Part shown: in pieces, positions 38,381 to 49,125 of the stretch
How the letters are laid out: each line of letters starts with the position of its first letter
How positions within the stretch are numbered: position 1 is the first letter of the stretch
Source: Gammaproteobacteria bacterium
GTDB lineage: Bacteria; Pseudomonadota; Gammaproteobacteria; GCA-001735895
Reading direction: 5' to 3'
DNA: 64,000 nucleotides
NCBI GenBank assembly: GCA_024225395.1
Contig: JAAEMR010000048.1
Coordinates: 1 to 64,000 of the forward strand
Position numbers and translations under genes: made by a program
Notes under the pieces: model-generated
Told to the model about the DNA's origin: nothing
The model's database searches: none
Seen by the model: the letters and a program-made list of their open reading frames with translations, nothing else

Positions 38381-40276
38381 TTAACTTTTAGCATACCCCA
38401 AAATTTGCAATGCTTCGGTAATTTCATCGAGAATTACCGGGTCATCGATAGTAGCGGGCATTTTCCATTTCGTACCATTAGCTATATTTACCATTGTGCC
38501 ACGAAGTATTTTGCCCGAGCGTGTTTTAGGCAGACGCTGTACAACTTTGGCCTGTTTGAAAGCAGCGACAGGGCCAATCTGATCTCTTACACGTTGTACC
38601 AGTTCTTTAACGATATCTGTTTCATCACGATCTACACCTGCTTTAAGTACGATCAGGCCTAAAGGCATTTGTCCTTTGAGATCATCCGCTACTCCGATAA
38701 CAGCGCATTCTGCGATATCACTATGTCCGGATAACACTTCTTCCATAGCACCCGTTGATAGTCTGTGCCCCGCAACATTGATAACATCATCTGTCCGGCT
38801 CATGATCCACAGGTAGTTATCTTCGTCTTTATAACCCGCATCACCGGTCAGGTAGTAACCTTCGTATTTAGTGAGATAAGCATCGATAAAACGTTGGTCA
38901 TTACCCCACAGGCTGGGCAGGCAGGACGGAGGCATGGGTAACTTGATGACAATGTTTCCCATCTCACCGGTAGGCATTTCATCACCTTCTTCAGACAGTA
39001 TCTGCACGTCATATCCGGGCATGGCTACGGTTGGTGAGCCGGCTTTTATTTCCATGTTTTCAATACCTAGTGGATTGGAAGCGATGGCCCAGCCGGTTTC
39101 AGTTTGCCACCAGTGATCTATAACGGGTTTGTTTAATTTATCGCGTGCCCAGAATAAGGTGTCAGGGTCACAGCGTTCACCCGCGAGGAATAAAGACTGC
39201 ATACAGGATAGATCATACTTTTCCAGGTATTCTCCGTCTGGGTCTTCTTTTTTTATCGCGCGAAAAGCGGTAGGAGCGGTGAACAAAACTTTTACCTTGT
39301 GTTCACTGATGACTCGCCAGAAAGCCCCGGGATCGGGAGTGCCAACGGGTTTTCCTTCATACATAATCGTAGTACAGCCTTTTAGTAAAGGGGCGTAAAC
39401 AATATAACTATGGCCTACAACCCAGCCAACATCGGAGGCTGCCCAGTAAACATCGCCGGGTTCAACGTTGTAAATATTTTTCATTGACCAGTGCATAGCT
39501 ACTGCGTGACCTCCGTTATCACGAATAACGCCCTTGGGTTCGCCGGTTGTTCCAGAAGTGTACAAAATGTACAAAGGGTCAGTTGCATCGAGCGGAACAC
39601 AGTCGGTGCTTTGAGCGTTGTCGAGTTCACTGTCCCAGTCAAAATCACGCCCTTCTTTCATTTCGGCTTTGGCCTGTGGTCGGGCTTTTAAGATGCAGCA
39701 ACTGACTTTGTGTTTTGCCTGATCTATAGCGGCATCCAGCAGTGGTTTATATTCGATTATACGAGCAGGTTCTATACCGCAACTTGTGCTAATTATAATA
39801 TCGGGTTTGGCATCATCAATTCGAGTGGCCAGTTCATTTGCCGCAAAGCCTCCAAAAACAACTGAGTGAATGGCTCCTAGTCGGGCACAGGCCAGCATGG
39901 CAATGGCTGCTTCGGGAATCATTGGCATATAAATAATGACTCGGTCACCTTTTTTTGCGCCGTGACTGGATAGTACACCGGAAAATAGTGAAACTTGCTC
40001 CTGTAATTCCCGGTAAGAAATTTTTCGTTGCTGATTTGTTATAGGTGAGTCGTAGATAATAGCTGTTTGATCTGCCCGACCGGACTCAACATGACGGTCA
40101 ACAGCGTTATAACAGGTATTAATCTGTCCGCCAGTAAACCAGCGTGGAACCGGTTTAGCATCGTGATCAATGACTTTATCCCATTTTTTAATCCAGTTGA
40201 GTTCTTCAGCTGCATTGCTCCAGAATGTATCCGGATCATTAATTGATTGCTGATAGATATCGTTATAGTTTGTCAT
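38381..40276 (-). CDS. prpE: Propionyl-CoA synthetase
   Basis: ACS family: YTSGTTGEPKGVIRDNGGHAVAM (PrpE-type), HWWQTETGWAIASNP, TRSGKILRGTM. Confidence 0.93.
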   Translation of the reverse strand: MTNYNDIYQQSINDPDTFWSNAAEELNWIKKWDKVIDHDAKPVPRWFTGGQINTCYNAVDRHVESGRADQTAIIYDSPITNQQRKISYRELQEQVSLFSGVLSSHGAKKGDRVIIYMPMIPEAAIAMLACARLGAIHSVVFGGFAANELATRIDDAKPDIIISTSCGIEPARIIEYKPLLDAAIDQAKHKVSCCILKARPQAKAEMKEGRDFDWDSELDNAQSTDCVPLDATDPLYILYTSGTTGEPKGVIRDNGGHAVAMHWSMKNIYNVEPGDVYWAASDVGWVVGHSYIVYAPLLKGCTTIMYEGKPVGTPDPGAFWRVISEHKVKVLFTAPTAFRAIKKEDPDGEYLEKYDLSCMQSLFLAGERCDPDTLFWARDKLNKPVIDHWWQTETGWAIASNPLGIENMEIKAGSPTVAMPGYDVQILSEEGDEMPTGEMGNIVIKLPMPPSCLPSLWGNDQRFIDAYLTKYEGYYLTGDAGYKDEDNYLWIMSRTDDVINVAGHRLSTGAMEEVLSGHSDIAECAVIGVADDLKGQMPLGLIVLKAGVDRDETDIVKELVQRVRDQIGPVAAFKQAKVVQRLPKTRSGKILRGTMVNIANGTKWKMPATIDDPVILDEITEALQILGYAKS

Positions 40277-40299
40277 TGGTTTATTCCTCGATCTTTATT

Positions 40300-40324
40300 T
40301 TCACCACGAAGCCCACGAAGAGCA
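40300..40324 (+). repeat. CACGAAG-type dispersed repeat copy
   Basis: TTCACCACGAAGCCCACGAAGAGCA, same orientation as the copy at 38231. Confidence 0.5.
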
Positions 40325-40367
40325 GAAAAGTTATTAGTTATTGACTTGTTTAGCTTAAGTTTATTTT

Positions 40368-40859
40368 TTAGTGAGACTGTAATTTTGCATTACTGATAAT
40401 AATACCGTCATGGTCGGCATAAACCCAGTCACCTGCTTTGATACCGGCTCCGGGAAAAGTAATGTCTACATCAATTTCACCCACATTTTTTTTCTCACTT
40501 TTTTTAGGGTGTGTACCGAGAGACATAACACCGACAGGCATGTTGCTGATATCCAGACTATCACGAATTAAACCATACATGATAATGCCTGCCCAGTTGT
40601 TTTCTACAGCAAAACCTGCCAGTAGGTCACCTAACATGGCGCAGCGCTTTGATGCACCGGCATCAACCATCAGCACACGTCCCTCGCCGGGGGTGGACAA
40701 TTGCTGACGAACTTTGGAATTGTCTTCAAAGCACTTAACGGTTGAAACCTGGCCGGAAAATACCCGGTTACCCCCATAGCTGATAAATCCTGGCTCAATA
40801 ATTTGCAGTTGCTGCGAAAACTCATCACATAAATCAGCCGTTTTAAAGGTATTGCTCAT
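40368..40859 (-). CDS. rraA: RraA family protein
   Basis: TADLCDEFSQQLQIIEPGFISYGGNRVFSGQVSTVKCFEDNS...VDAGASKRCAMLGDLLA...GDWVYADHDGIIIS. Confidence 0.92.
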   Translation of the reverse strand: MSNTFKTADLCDEFSQQLQIIEPGFISYGGNRVFSGQVSTVKCFEDNSKVRQQLSTPGEGRVLMVDAGASKRCAMLGDLLAGFAVENNWAGIIMYGLIRDSLDISNMPVGVMSLGTHPKKSEKKNVGEIDVDITFPGAGIKAGDWVYADHDGIIISNAKLQSH

Positions 40860-42601
40860 GGGCATTTAACCGTCGAATTAAAGATCCTTTCGAATCTACT
40901 GTTATTGGAGTACGGGAAAATATCATGATACCTGTGATTGAGTATATCCTGCTGAACTGATTTCCAATAATCAGCATTGAAAAGCTCGCTGTGCTGTTGT
41001 GAAATAAATTTGCGTAACTCCGTATTACCGGTGATGAAATGCACAAACTCTTCGGGAAATACATCAAAATCTCCAATGGAGTACCAGGGTTCGCTGGCCA
41101 TTTCCTGTTCTGGCGTCATGGCTTCGGGGAGATGCCTGAAATTCATGTCGGTCATGAATTCAATTTCATCGTAATCGTAAAAGATGACGCGGCCATGTCG
41201 TGTCACGCCAAAATTTTTAAGTAACAGGTCGCCGGCAAAAATATTGGCTGCAGCCATGTCTTCAATGGCATTTACATAATCGGTAATAACCTTTTCAATG
41301 TTTTTATTGTGCGGATTGGCAACAAAAAGGTTAAGTGGTTCCAGTCGACGTTCTATATACAGGTGTCGAATAATTAACATGTCGTTTTCAATTTCCATGC
41401 TGGATGGAATTTTCGCTTCAAACTCCTGCATCAATTCTGACGATATTCTATGCAGAGGGAAAGCGGCATAGGAGTATTCCAGCGTATCTGCCATGCGGCC
41501 GACACGATCATGCATTTTTATGATCTGGTATTTTTTTTTGACCAGGGCCCGGGAGGTTTTTTTGGGTGGAGGGAAGTGATCATTGATGACCTTAAAGACA
41601 TAGGGATAGGATGGCAGGTTGAAAACGGTCATAACCATGCCTTTAATGCCGGGCGCTATTTCCAGTTGATCAGAAGAGTGTTTAAGGTGATGTAGAAAAT
41701 CACGATAAAATTCAGATTTCCCCTGTTTTTGTAATCCTATTGACGTGTAAATATCAGCCTTGGATTTGGCCGGTAGCATGTGTGATAGAAAATCAACGAC
41801 GGCCGAAGGTGTGCAGCTATCCACCATAAAATAGGCCCGGGCAAAACTGAAAAGGTTAGTGATGTCGGTTGGCCGATGAATTAATGCATCTACATAAATA
41901 GTCCCTTTTTCATTGTTTAATAATGGGATAACAAACGGAATGATTTCATCACCATTGATACCCATACCGATAATATATGCCGCTTTATTGCGATAAAAAA
42001 GGCTGGTCAGAACACGTATTTGAAAGTGTTTTCGCAGTTGATATTGAGGCATCATCTCCCGTTTGATGCGACACACTATACGGTGTACATCTCTATTTAT
42101 ATCTTCATAAGGAAGGTTTAATTTATTGAGTAATAAAACCTGTTTGACCGTTTTAGTTAAACCGTTTCGAGTCGGGTATAAACTGATATAAGTGACCTGT
42201 TCATCATCCAGGTATTCAGTGGATAAACCGGGGCGTACAAAGATATGATTATTATTGTAATATCGTCGATGAAATAGCGACGTGAAAACGGAGTTAAAAA
42301 AGGTTTCAGCCAGTTCCGGTTGTTTATGTTGATACAGTAAATGCAGGTATTCTATTTTGACCTTTTTCCAGCATTGTTCATCAAATTGCTGTAGCTCAAA
42401 ATTTGATTTTAAAATGGTTATCGCTTCATTGACCCTCTTATTGTAAAGGGTAATACGATTTCTGGCAGCTTCGCTGTCTAGCTGCCAGTCACAGTTTTCA
42501 AAGCGTTGTTGCGCACCTCGTGTTATCTGCAGGAAGATCCGATAGTGCTTATCGAATCCCTGCAGAATGGTTAACGCGATGAGTGCTGCATCAGTGTCCA
42601 T
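40856..42601 (-). CDS. aceK: Isocitrate dehydrogenase kinase/phosphatase
   Basis: MVMTVFNLPSYPYVFKVINDHFPPPK, FYDYDEIEFMTDMNFR; next to aceA. Confidence 0.95.
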   Translation of the reverse strand: MDTDAALIALTILQGFDKHYRIFLQITRGAQQRFENCDWQLDSEAARNRITLYNKRVNEAITILKSNFELQQFDEQCWKKVKIEYLHLLYQHKQPELAETFFNSVFTSLFHRRYYNNNHIFVRPGLSTEYLDDEQVTYISLYPTRNGLTKTVKQVLLLNKLNLPYEDINRDVHRIVCRIKREMMPQYQLRKHFQIRVLTSLFYRNKAAYIIGMGINGDEIIPFVIPLLNNEKGTIYVDALIHRPTDITNLFSFARAYFMVDSCTPSAVVDFLSHMLPAKSKADIYTSIGLQKQGKSEFYRDFLHHLKHSSDQLEIAPGIKGMVMTVFNLPSYPYVFKVINDHFPPPKKTSRALVKKKYQIIKMHDRVGRMADTLEYSYAAFPLHRISSELMQEFEAKIPSSMEIENDMLIIRHLYIERRLEPLNLFVANPHNKNIEKVITDYVNAIEDMAAANIFAGDLLLKNFGVTRHGRVIFYDYDEIEFMTDMNFRHLPEAMTPEQEMASEPWYSIGDFDVFPEEFVHFITGNTELRKFISQQHSELFNADYWKSVQQDILNHRYHDIFPYSNNSRFERIFNSTVKCP

Positions 42602-42608
42602 GTTCCCA

Positions 42609-43913
42609 TTAAAACTGCTCTTCTTCAGTGGAGCCGGTCAGTGCAGTTACCGAAGAGCTCCCGCCCTGAATCGTGGTGGTCACGTCATCAAAATATCCTG
42701 CACCGACTTCCTGTTGATGAGCGACAAAACTATAACCTTTGTCTGCAGCTGCAAATTCGGCTTCCTGTACTTTTTCTACATAATGACGCATACCTTCTCC
42801 CTGCGCATAACTGTGTGCCAGATCGAACATGTTGTACCACATGTTATGAATACCGGCGAGAGTGATAAACTGATATTTATATCCAAGATCGGATAGCTTG
42901 TCCTGAAATTCGGCTATCTGTTTATCATCCAGATTTTTTCTCCAGTTAAATGAGGGTGAACAGTTATAGGCGAGTAATTGCTGCGGATTCTCGGCTCTAA
43001 CAGCATCAGCAAACTCTTTAGCAAATCCCAAATCGGGTTTACCCGTTTCACACCACACCAGGTCGGCATAAGGTGCGTAGGCGACACCGCGTGAAATGGC
43101 CTGCTCAAGACCGGGTTTGGTTACAAAGAAGCCTTCCGCTGTTCTTTCACCGGTCAAAAATTGAGCGTCGTAAGGGTCAGCATCAGAAGTGATCAGGTTA
43201 GCGGCTTCAGAATCTGTTCGAGCGAGTAGTAGCGTGGGCACGCCCATGACATCAGAGGCCAGCCGTGCAGCGGTCAATTTTTGTACCGCTTCCATGGTAG
43301 GAACTAATACCTTTCCACCCATATGACCACATTTTTTAACGGCAGCGAGTTGATCTTCGTAATGCACCCCGGAGGCACCGTTAGCGATCATGTTTTTCAT
43401 CAATTCGAAGGCGTTTAATACACCGCCAAAACCGGCCTCTGCATCGGCTACGATGGGTAAAAAATAATCAATGAAGTCATCAGAATCCACGTCGATGTCG
43501 CGTGACCACTGAATTTCATCTGCTCTTTTAAAAGTATTATTGATTCGTCGAACCACGGTTGGTACCGAGTCATAGGCATACAGTGATTGATCGGGGTACA
43601 TGGTTTCGGAGCTATTTGCATCGGCGGCAACTTGCCAGCCTGACAGGTAGATTGCTTCAATGCCGGCTTTAGCCTGTTGCAAAGCCTGTCCAGCGGTTAA
43701 AGCTCCCAGGCAGTTCACATAGCCTTTTTTAGATGTTCCATTGATCAACTCCCATAACTTTTCAGCGCCGCGTCTGGCAATGGTGTATTCCGGCTGAACT
43801 GACCCTCGAAGTCGAACCACATCGGCTGCGCTGTAGGTCCGTTTGACATTAGCCCAGCGTGAATTGTTGGACCAGTCATTTTCCAGTTGTTTTATCTGTT
43901 CGTTACGTGTCAT
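42609..43913 (-). CDS. aceA: Isocitrate lyase
   Basis: [52 protein letters not shown]. Confidence 0.97.
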   Translation of the reverse strand: MTRNEQIKQLENDWSNNSRWANVKRTYSAADVVRLRGSVQPEYTIARRGAEKLWELINGTSKKGYVNCLGALTAGQALQQAKAGIEAIYLSGWQVAADANSSETMYPDQSLYAYDSVPTVVRRINNTFKRADEIQWSRDIDVDSDDFIDYFLPIVADAEAGFGGVLNAFELMKNMIANGASGVHYEDQLAAVKKCGHMGGKVLVPTMEAVQKLTAARLASDVMGVPTLLLARTDSEAANLITSDADPYDAQFLTGERTAEGFFVTKPGLEQAISRGVAYAPYADLVWCETGKPDLGFAKEFADAVRAENPQQLLAYNCSPSFNWRKNLDDKQIAEFQDKLSDLGYKYQFITLAGIHNMWYNMFDLAHSYAQGEGMRHYVEKVQEAEFAAADKGYSFVAHQQEVGAGYFDDVTTTIQGGSSSVTALTGSTEEEQF

Positions 43914-44148
43914 GGAGTTTCTCTAGTAATTAAATGGAAGAGTGAAGTGTTATAGTTATGCTGGTTAAATTATCTATAGGGTGTGATTAATGCAACTTGT
44001 TAAGTGGTTTTAGCAGGGACTTTATGTAAATACTCTGTATTGAAAATATCGAACAGTTAACATTATTAAGGATTATTGAACTATAAAGGTGTAGATGAAC
44101 ACGGCGGAAAGTGATTAAATAAGCAGGATTAACCTTGAGTGGATTTCA

Positions 44149-44880
44149 ATGAGCAGAATCGTTCCTATAATATTGATTTGTCAGTTATTTTTTGTGTCGG
44201 GCACGGCGGTAGCGCTGGAAGATCAGGGTCTAAGCTCTATTATGTCAATCATCGATAAAGCGGTGGAGGCATTCAATGCTAACACTGATGAGGCGCAGGG
44301 TACAGAAGAGGAGCAAAAGGCAAAGGCTGAATCTTCTTCTGCAACCATCGTTAACCTGTCGCGGACTCTGGGTAAACTCAGTTATTCCCGTTTACAGTGT
44401 GGTCAGGCCGATGTGCTGGGCGAATTCACCCAGCGAGTACAGAAAATGCCGGATGAATATCGCAATCTAATGCGTGATGCTTTTCAGCTTGGTTTCGATA
44501 AAAGTAAATCTGAAACGGCTTTGTTGTCAGAAGATGAGTGTGAGCGTTTGACCCAGTCAAGAAATTTAACAGATAAAAAAATAGAAGCTAATGTGGAAGA
44601 GGAAGAGGAAAAGGAAGTTGAAAAGAAGCAGAAAGTTGTAGAAAAGCCAAAAATTGTCGAAGATCCGAAACTAAAACATTTTCGTATAGCTGAACTTAGT
44701 GGGCAGCTGGCATATAAAAGAAAATTTTGTGGTGATGATAAGGTCATTACGCGGGATTTTAATGAAGTCATCGGCGCAATGCCTGAAGAAATTCAGGCTG
44801 AAGCCAAAAAGGCTTACTGGAAGGGTTATAAACATGGAAAGCGTTTAAACAGTAGCCTGACGCAGGAAAAGTGCTTTTGA
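44149..44880 (+). CDS. Exported protein with two tandem copies of a Cys-containing domain
   Basis: Signal peptide; LGKLSYSRLQCGQADVLGEFTQRVQKMPDEYRNLMRDAFQLGF and SGQLAYKRKFCGDDKVITRDFNEVIGAMPEEIQAEAKKAYWKGY align. Confidence 0.65.
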   Translation: MSRIVPIILICQLFFVSGTAVALEDQGLSSIMSIIDKAVEAFNANTDEAQGTEEEQKAKAESSSATIVNLSRTLGKLSYSRLQCGQADVLGEFTQRVQKMPDEYRNLMRDAFQLGFDKSKSETALLSEDECERLTQSRNLTDKKIEANVEEEEEKEVEKKQKVVEKPKIVEDPKLKHFRIAELSGQLAYKRKFCGDDKVITRDFNEVIGAMPEEIQAEAKKAYWKGYKHGKRLNSSLTQEKCF

Positions 44881-44900
44881 CTTTCTGGGTTATCAGTCTA

Positions 44901-46253
44901 CTATCGATTTCCCGACCTTTGCCTGCTTCTATTAGCTGCATTACCGCCCTGTTTATTTTGACCGCCAGCTGATCTTCTATTTCTTGATCTATTGCTGTTA
45001 CCGGGTTTATGACCCTGCGCATTTTCACCTGAACGCTGCCCATCACGATGTCCAGCTCTGGGTTTTTTAGGTTTCCTTGCTTTAAAGGGGCGAGTATCCA
45101 GGCGGGATTCCGGTAAATCATGAACGGGTTCAAAGCCATCGATAACTTTACGCGTTAATAACTTTTTAAGCAGACGCTCGATGTCAGACAATTGTTTGAA
45201 TTCATCCGCGCTGACCAGTGAGATAGCCTGCCCTTTTAAGCCTGCGCGACCTGTTCGACCAATTCTATGCACGTAATCCTCGGGCACATTGGGCAAATCA
45301 AAATTAACCACCTGCGGAAGTTGAATGATGTCGATGCCTCGTGCAGCGATATCGGTGGCCACTAAAACTCTGACGTCTCCACTTTTAAAATCTGCCAGTG
45401 CTTTGGTTCTGGCGGCCTGACTTTTATTGCCATGAATAGCGGCTGCTTTAATACCGTTACCTTCAAGGAATTTGGTCAGGCGGTTGGCCCCGTGTTTGGT
45501 TCTGGAAAAAACCAGTACCTGTTGCCAGTTTTCATCGTGAATGAGCTGTGCCAAAAGGGCTGATTTCTGTTTTTTATCGACCGGACTGATCCAGTGAGTG
45601 ACCGTGTCTACTGTGGTGTTGCGTGGAGAAACTGAAATTTCAACAGGATCATTCACCAGCCCTTTTGCAAGCTTACGAATATCATGTGAAAAGGTTGCTG
45701 AGAACATTAAATTCTGGCGAACTCCGGGTAGCAGGTTCAAAATTCTCTTGATGTCATGGATAAACCCCATGTCCAGCATTCTGTCGGCTTCATCTAACAC
45801 CAGGATTTCCAGCTGACTGAACTTGACGGCGTTCTGTCCATAAAGATCCAGTAAGCGTCCGGGAGTTGCAACCAGAATGTCGACACCTTTGCGTAATTTC
45901 ATCATTTGAGGGTTTATCTTTACCCCTCCAAATACAACAGCCGATTTAAGGGGTAGGTGTTTACCGTAGGTGGTGACGCTGTCATTCACCTGTGCGGCCA
46001 GTTCGCGTGTTGGAGTCAATACCAGGGCTCTTACGTGATTGGATTTAGCGCGTTCTCCTGTTGATAACAGTTCAAGTAGAGGCAGAGTGAATCCAGCGGT
46101 TTTACCGGTGCCGGTCTGTGCAGCCGCCATCACGTCCTTGCCTTCAATTACTGCTGGAATTGCCTGCAATTGAATAGGAGAAGGTGTGTCGTAACCTTTT
46201 TCTGCGACAGCTTTCAGAATGGGGTCAGATAAACCCAGAGATTTAAAACTCAT
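44901..46253 (-). CDS. rhlE: DEAD-box RNA helicase, RhlE type
   Basis: [51 protein letters not shown]; basic C-terminal tail. Confidence 0.92.
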   Translation of the reverse strand: MSFKSLGLSDPILKAVAEKGYDTPSPIQLQAIPAVIEGKDVMAAAQTGTGKTAGFTLPLLELLSTGERAKSNHVRALVLTPTRELAAQVNDSVTTYGKHLPLKSAVVFGGVKINPQMMKLRKGVDILVATPGRLLDLYGQNAVKFSQLEILVLDEADRMLDMGFIHDIKRILNLLPGVRQNLMFSATFSHDIRKLAKGLVNDPVEISVSPRNTTVDTVTHWISPVDKKQKSALLAQLIHDENWQQVLVFSRTKHGANRLTKFLEGNGIKAAAIHGNKSQAARTKALADFKSGDVRVLVATDIAARGIDIIQLPQVVNFDLPNVPEDYVHRIGRTGRAGLKGQAISLVSADEFKQLSDIERLLKKLLTRKVIDGFEPVHDLPESRLDTRPFKARKPKKPRAGHRDGQRSGENAQGHKPGNSNRSRNRRSAGGQNKQGGNAANRSRQRSGNR

Positions 46254-46466
46254 ATGATGGCTCTTTAGGTGAATGTTTGGTTTGGTACTGAAAGTGTGGC
46301 TATCGAGTTTACACCGGGAAGCCGGATGAGACTGTTGGTTTTTTAACTATTTGAACAGGTTAACCGAAGTCACGCATTTTCCGGGGAAGTTGCGTGGCCG
46401 CGATAAATTTAAATTGTCTCTGATTAGAGAAGTATAATTTGAGCTGGTTAACCTGAAAAGCTGGTA

Positions 46467-46739
46467 CTAACGGCGTTTACGTCCGCGTGAAGCTTTTGGA
46501 TCTTCGAAGCGAACCCGTAAAGATCGGTCACTGTTTCCTACTGAGCTACCGTCCAGAGCAGTTTGTGCTGCACGGGCTTCATGTCCTTCCATTTCGATAA
46601 AACCAAAACCTTTACATTTACCGGTAAAGATATCTGAAGCTATAGTAATAGAGCGAACTTTGCCATATTCAGAGAACATTGTAGTAACGGATTCTTCTGT
46701 AGCGTCCTGCGGGAGGTTGCTGACAAACAGTTTTAACAT
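46467..46739 (-). CDS. RRM-type RNA-binding protein
   Basis: KLFVSNLPQDATEESVTTMF..., CKGFGFIEM RNP motifs. Confidence 0.9.
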   Translation of the reverse strand: MLKLFVSNLPQDATEESVTTMFSEYGKVRSITIASDIFTGKCKGFGFIEMEGHEARAAQTALDGSSVGNSDRSLRVRFEDPKASRGRKRR

Positions 46740-46782
46740 GGGTGTTACCTTTTTTGAGCCGGATGATTTCGACTGTGATAAG

Positions 46783-46812
46783 AAAAAAAACCCCGCTCAG
46801 CGGGGTTTTTTT
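46783..46812 (-). terminator. Rho-independent terminator downstream of the csp gene (symmetric)
   Basis: AAAAAAAACCCCGCTCAGCGGGGTTTTTTT. Confidence 0.85.
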
Positions 46813-46837
46813 ATACTGAAGCTGGTCGAGCTAGGAC

Positions 46838-47041
46838 TTAAGCAGGAACCACGTTAGCAGCTTGTGGGCCTTTTTGACCATTTTCTGTTTCGAAAGTTAC
46901 TTCCTGACCTTCTGTCAGAACTTTGAAGCCACTTCCCTGGATAGCAGAGAAATGAACGAAAACGTCAGCGCTTCCATCAGATGGAGAAATAAAACCGAAA
47001 CCCTTTGATTCGTTGAACCATTTAACGGTACCTGTAGCCAT
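46838..47041 (-). CDS. csp: Cold-shock domain protein
   Basis: [35 protein letters not shown]. Confidence 0.97.
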   Translation of the reverse strand: MATGTVKWFNESKGFGFISPSDGSADVFVHFSAIQGSGFKVLTEGQEVTFETENGQKGPQAANVVPA

Positions 47042-47279
47042 GTAAATTACCTTTGTATATTAAAATTAAAATTTAATTAATTGCAGATCTCAAAAAAGAG
47101 GTTTACAGGAGGTACCAGATGGTGCTTCTGATGGTGACTTAAAGGAATAGCAAATTAATTTGTTTACAGAGACCTTTCAAAAACTAATATAGTTAATCGA
47201 AAAATGCCTGAGCCAAAGGAGTATATACGAAAATTTGTTAAAAACACTATGTTTTTATGATAATCGGAGACGATTTTAA

Positions 47280-48197
47280 TTATTGAAGCTTTCTAACGGT
47301 ATTTGGAAGGTTTGCCAGAATGGTTTGAGTAAGCGCCTCCAGGGCTTCTTCTCGAGGAAAACCGGGGCGGTAAAACAGCGAGATATCACGCCAGGTGTCG
47401 GGTAAACTGAGTTCGCGAGTGATGATGCCGCGACCTGATACCCAGGAACCGCCGAGCGCCATGGCGGGTATCAAGGTCGTACCGTATCCGGCAGCCACCA
47501 GTTGTAACAGGGTTTCCAGGCTAGATGCCCGTAAATTGGCCATTTCTCCCTGTTGGTTTCGATCATTCAGGTTGCAGGCCTTCATGGCTTGCTGTGCCAG
47601 GCAATGTCCCTCGGAAAGAAGCAATAATTTACAGCTATCCAGATCTTGCTGAGAAATTTCATCCTGCGTATAAAGTTCATGGTTTTGTGGAAATGCTATC
47701 CAGAATGGCTCCCGGTATAACGGAATTTTTATGAAACCTGTTTCGGGGTGTTCCGTTGCGAGTAATGCGGCGTCAATTTGATGATCCTGTAAGCGTTGTA
47801 ATAATGTGTCGGTTTGCTCCTCGGAAATAATTAAACGCATAGCAGGGTAGTTTTGCTGTAATGGTTGCAGAATCAGGGGCATTAAATAAGGGCTGATAGT
47901 GGGTATGGCTCCTAATTTTAACGGGCCTGCTACCGGGTCGTTAAAGGATCGAGCAGATTGTTTTATGGCTTCAACCTGTTCCATCATTAAACGGGCATGT
48001 TTCAGTATTTGCTGTCCGGCAGGAGTGATTTTGACAGAATGATTACTGCGTTCGAATAGCACTATACCCAGTTCATGTTCCAGCTTTTTGATTTGCCCGC
48101 TAAGAGTTGGCTGGCTGACAAAGCAACGTTTTGCAGCCTTGCCAAAATGTTGAGTTTCGGCAACTGCGATCAAATATTGGAGGTCACGTAGATTCAT
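47280..48197 (-). CDS. oxyR: LysR-family hydrogen peroxide regulator OxyR
   Basis: MNLRDLQYLIAVAETQHFGKAAKRCFVSQPTLSGQIKKLE; redox Cys region EGHCLAQQAMKAC. Confidence 0.9.
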   Translation of the reverse strand: MNLRDLQYLIAVAETQHFGKAAKRCFVSQPTLSGQIKKLEHELGIVLFERSNHSVKITPAGQQILKHARLMMEQVEAIKQSARSFNDPVAGPLKLGAIPTISPYLMPLILQPLQQNYPAMRLIISEEQTDTLLQRLQDHQIDAALLATEHPETGFIKIPLYREPFWIAFPQNHELYTQDEISQQDLDSCKLLLLSEGHCLAQQAMKACNLNDRNQQGEMANLRASSLETLLQLVAAGYGTTLIPAMALGGSWVSGRGIITRELSLPDTWRDISLFYRPGFPREEALEALTQTILANLPNTVRKLQ

Positions 48198-48209
48198 TCC
48201 CTGTTCGCC

Positions 48210-48884
48210 TTATTGCATTAAAGTCGATAAGTAACCGTTACGCTTTTTAATCATACCGGTATACAGTGGTTTTATTTCAGGTACGGTTGATGTGCTGACA
48301 ATATCCATGGTCAGTAAGTTTTCTGACCATTCAGAAACCTTGGGAAAAAGCTTTTTATCGATGAGCCCGGGGCTGATTTCACTGATAAAAGCCTGGCGTT
48401 GAAAGAAAGGAGTGAAGCTAAGATCAACCAGAGAGATCTGGTCACCATTAAAAAAGGCTTTTCCGTCAAGTTGTTTTTCCAGCTGCCCCATTCTTCGAAA
48501 TAGAATTTCTCGTTGTTCATTAAAGCCGGATTCATCAGGTTGAATAATCAGGTTGAAGCTGTTCATCAGGCATTCGTTGCCAAACTCCATCCAGCTACGA
48601 TTTTGTGCTTTGATAAGAAGGTCGTCAGGATGTAAAGGTTTTGCATAGGCCTCATCCAGATACTCAATTATTACGGAGGACTCAAACAGAACCTGGTTAC
48701 CTACTTTTAAAACCGGTACTTTTCCGAGGGGAGATAAGTCGCCAAACCATGCTGGTGGATTATCGAGGTCAATATATTCGATGTTATAACTTATGCCTTT
48801 GTAGAGCAGGGTTAACAGGGCTTTTTGAACAAAAGGGCAAAGTTTAAAGCTGATAAGTTCTGGTTTCATGGTAAACCTGTTCAA
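48210..48884 (-). CDS. Glutathione S-transferase family protein
   Basis: LISFKLCPFVQKALLTLLYKGISYNIEYIDLDNPPAWFGDLSPLGKVPVLKVGNQVLFESSVIIEYLDE. Confidence 0.92.
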   Translation of the reverse strand: MNRFTMKPELISFKLCPFVQKALLTLLYKGISYNIEYIDLDNPPAWFGDLSPLGKVPVLKVGNQVLFESSVIIEYLDEAYAKPLHPDDLLIKAQNRSWMEFGNECLMNSFNLIIQPDESGFNEQREILFRRMGQLEKQLDGKAFFNGDQISLVDLSFTPFFQRQAFISEISPGLIDKKLFPKVSEWSENLLTMDIVSTSTVPEIKPLYTGMIKKRNGYLSTLMQ

Positions 48885-49125
48885 GTTATGCAGGGTTTAA
48901 TATTTCAAATGAATGATCAAGTAGCTCAGAATATTACCTGTAGGCATAATTTTTTTCATGTATTTAAAACAGGGAAGTCCGGGGTTGTCTTTTTGCTGTA
49001 CTATGTTAAATTTGTCGAATAGAAAATGACACAGGTCAAGAAATCCTTATGATTTCTCTATTCATTTTTTATGAAAGGGATAGTATTGCTTCATAAGGAC
49101 CTAAAATAATAAAGGAACACTAAAA

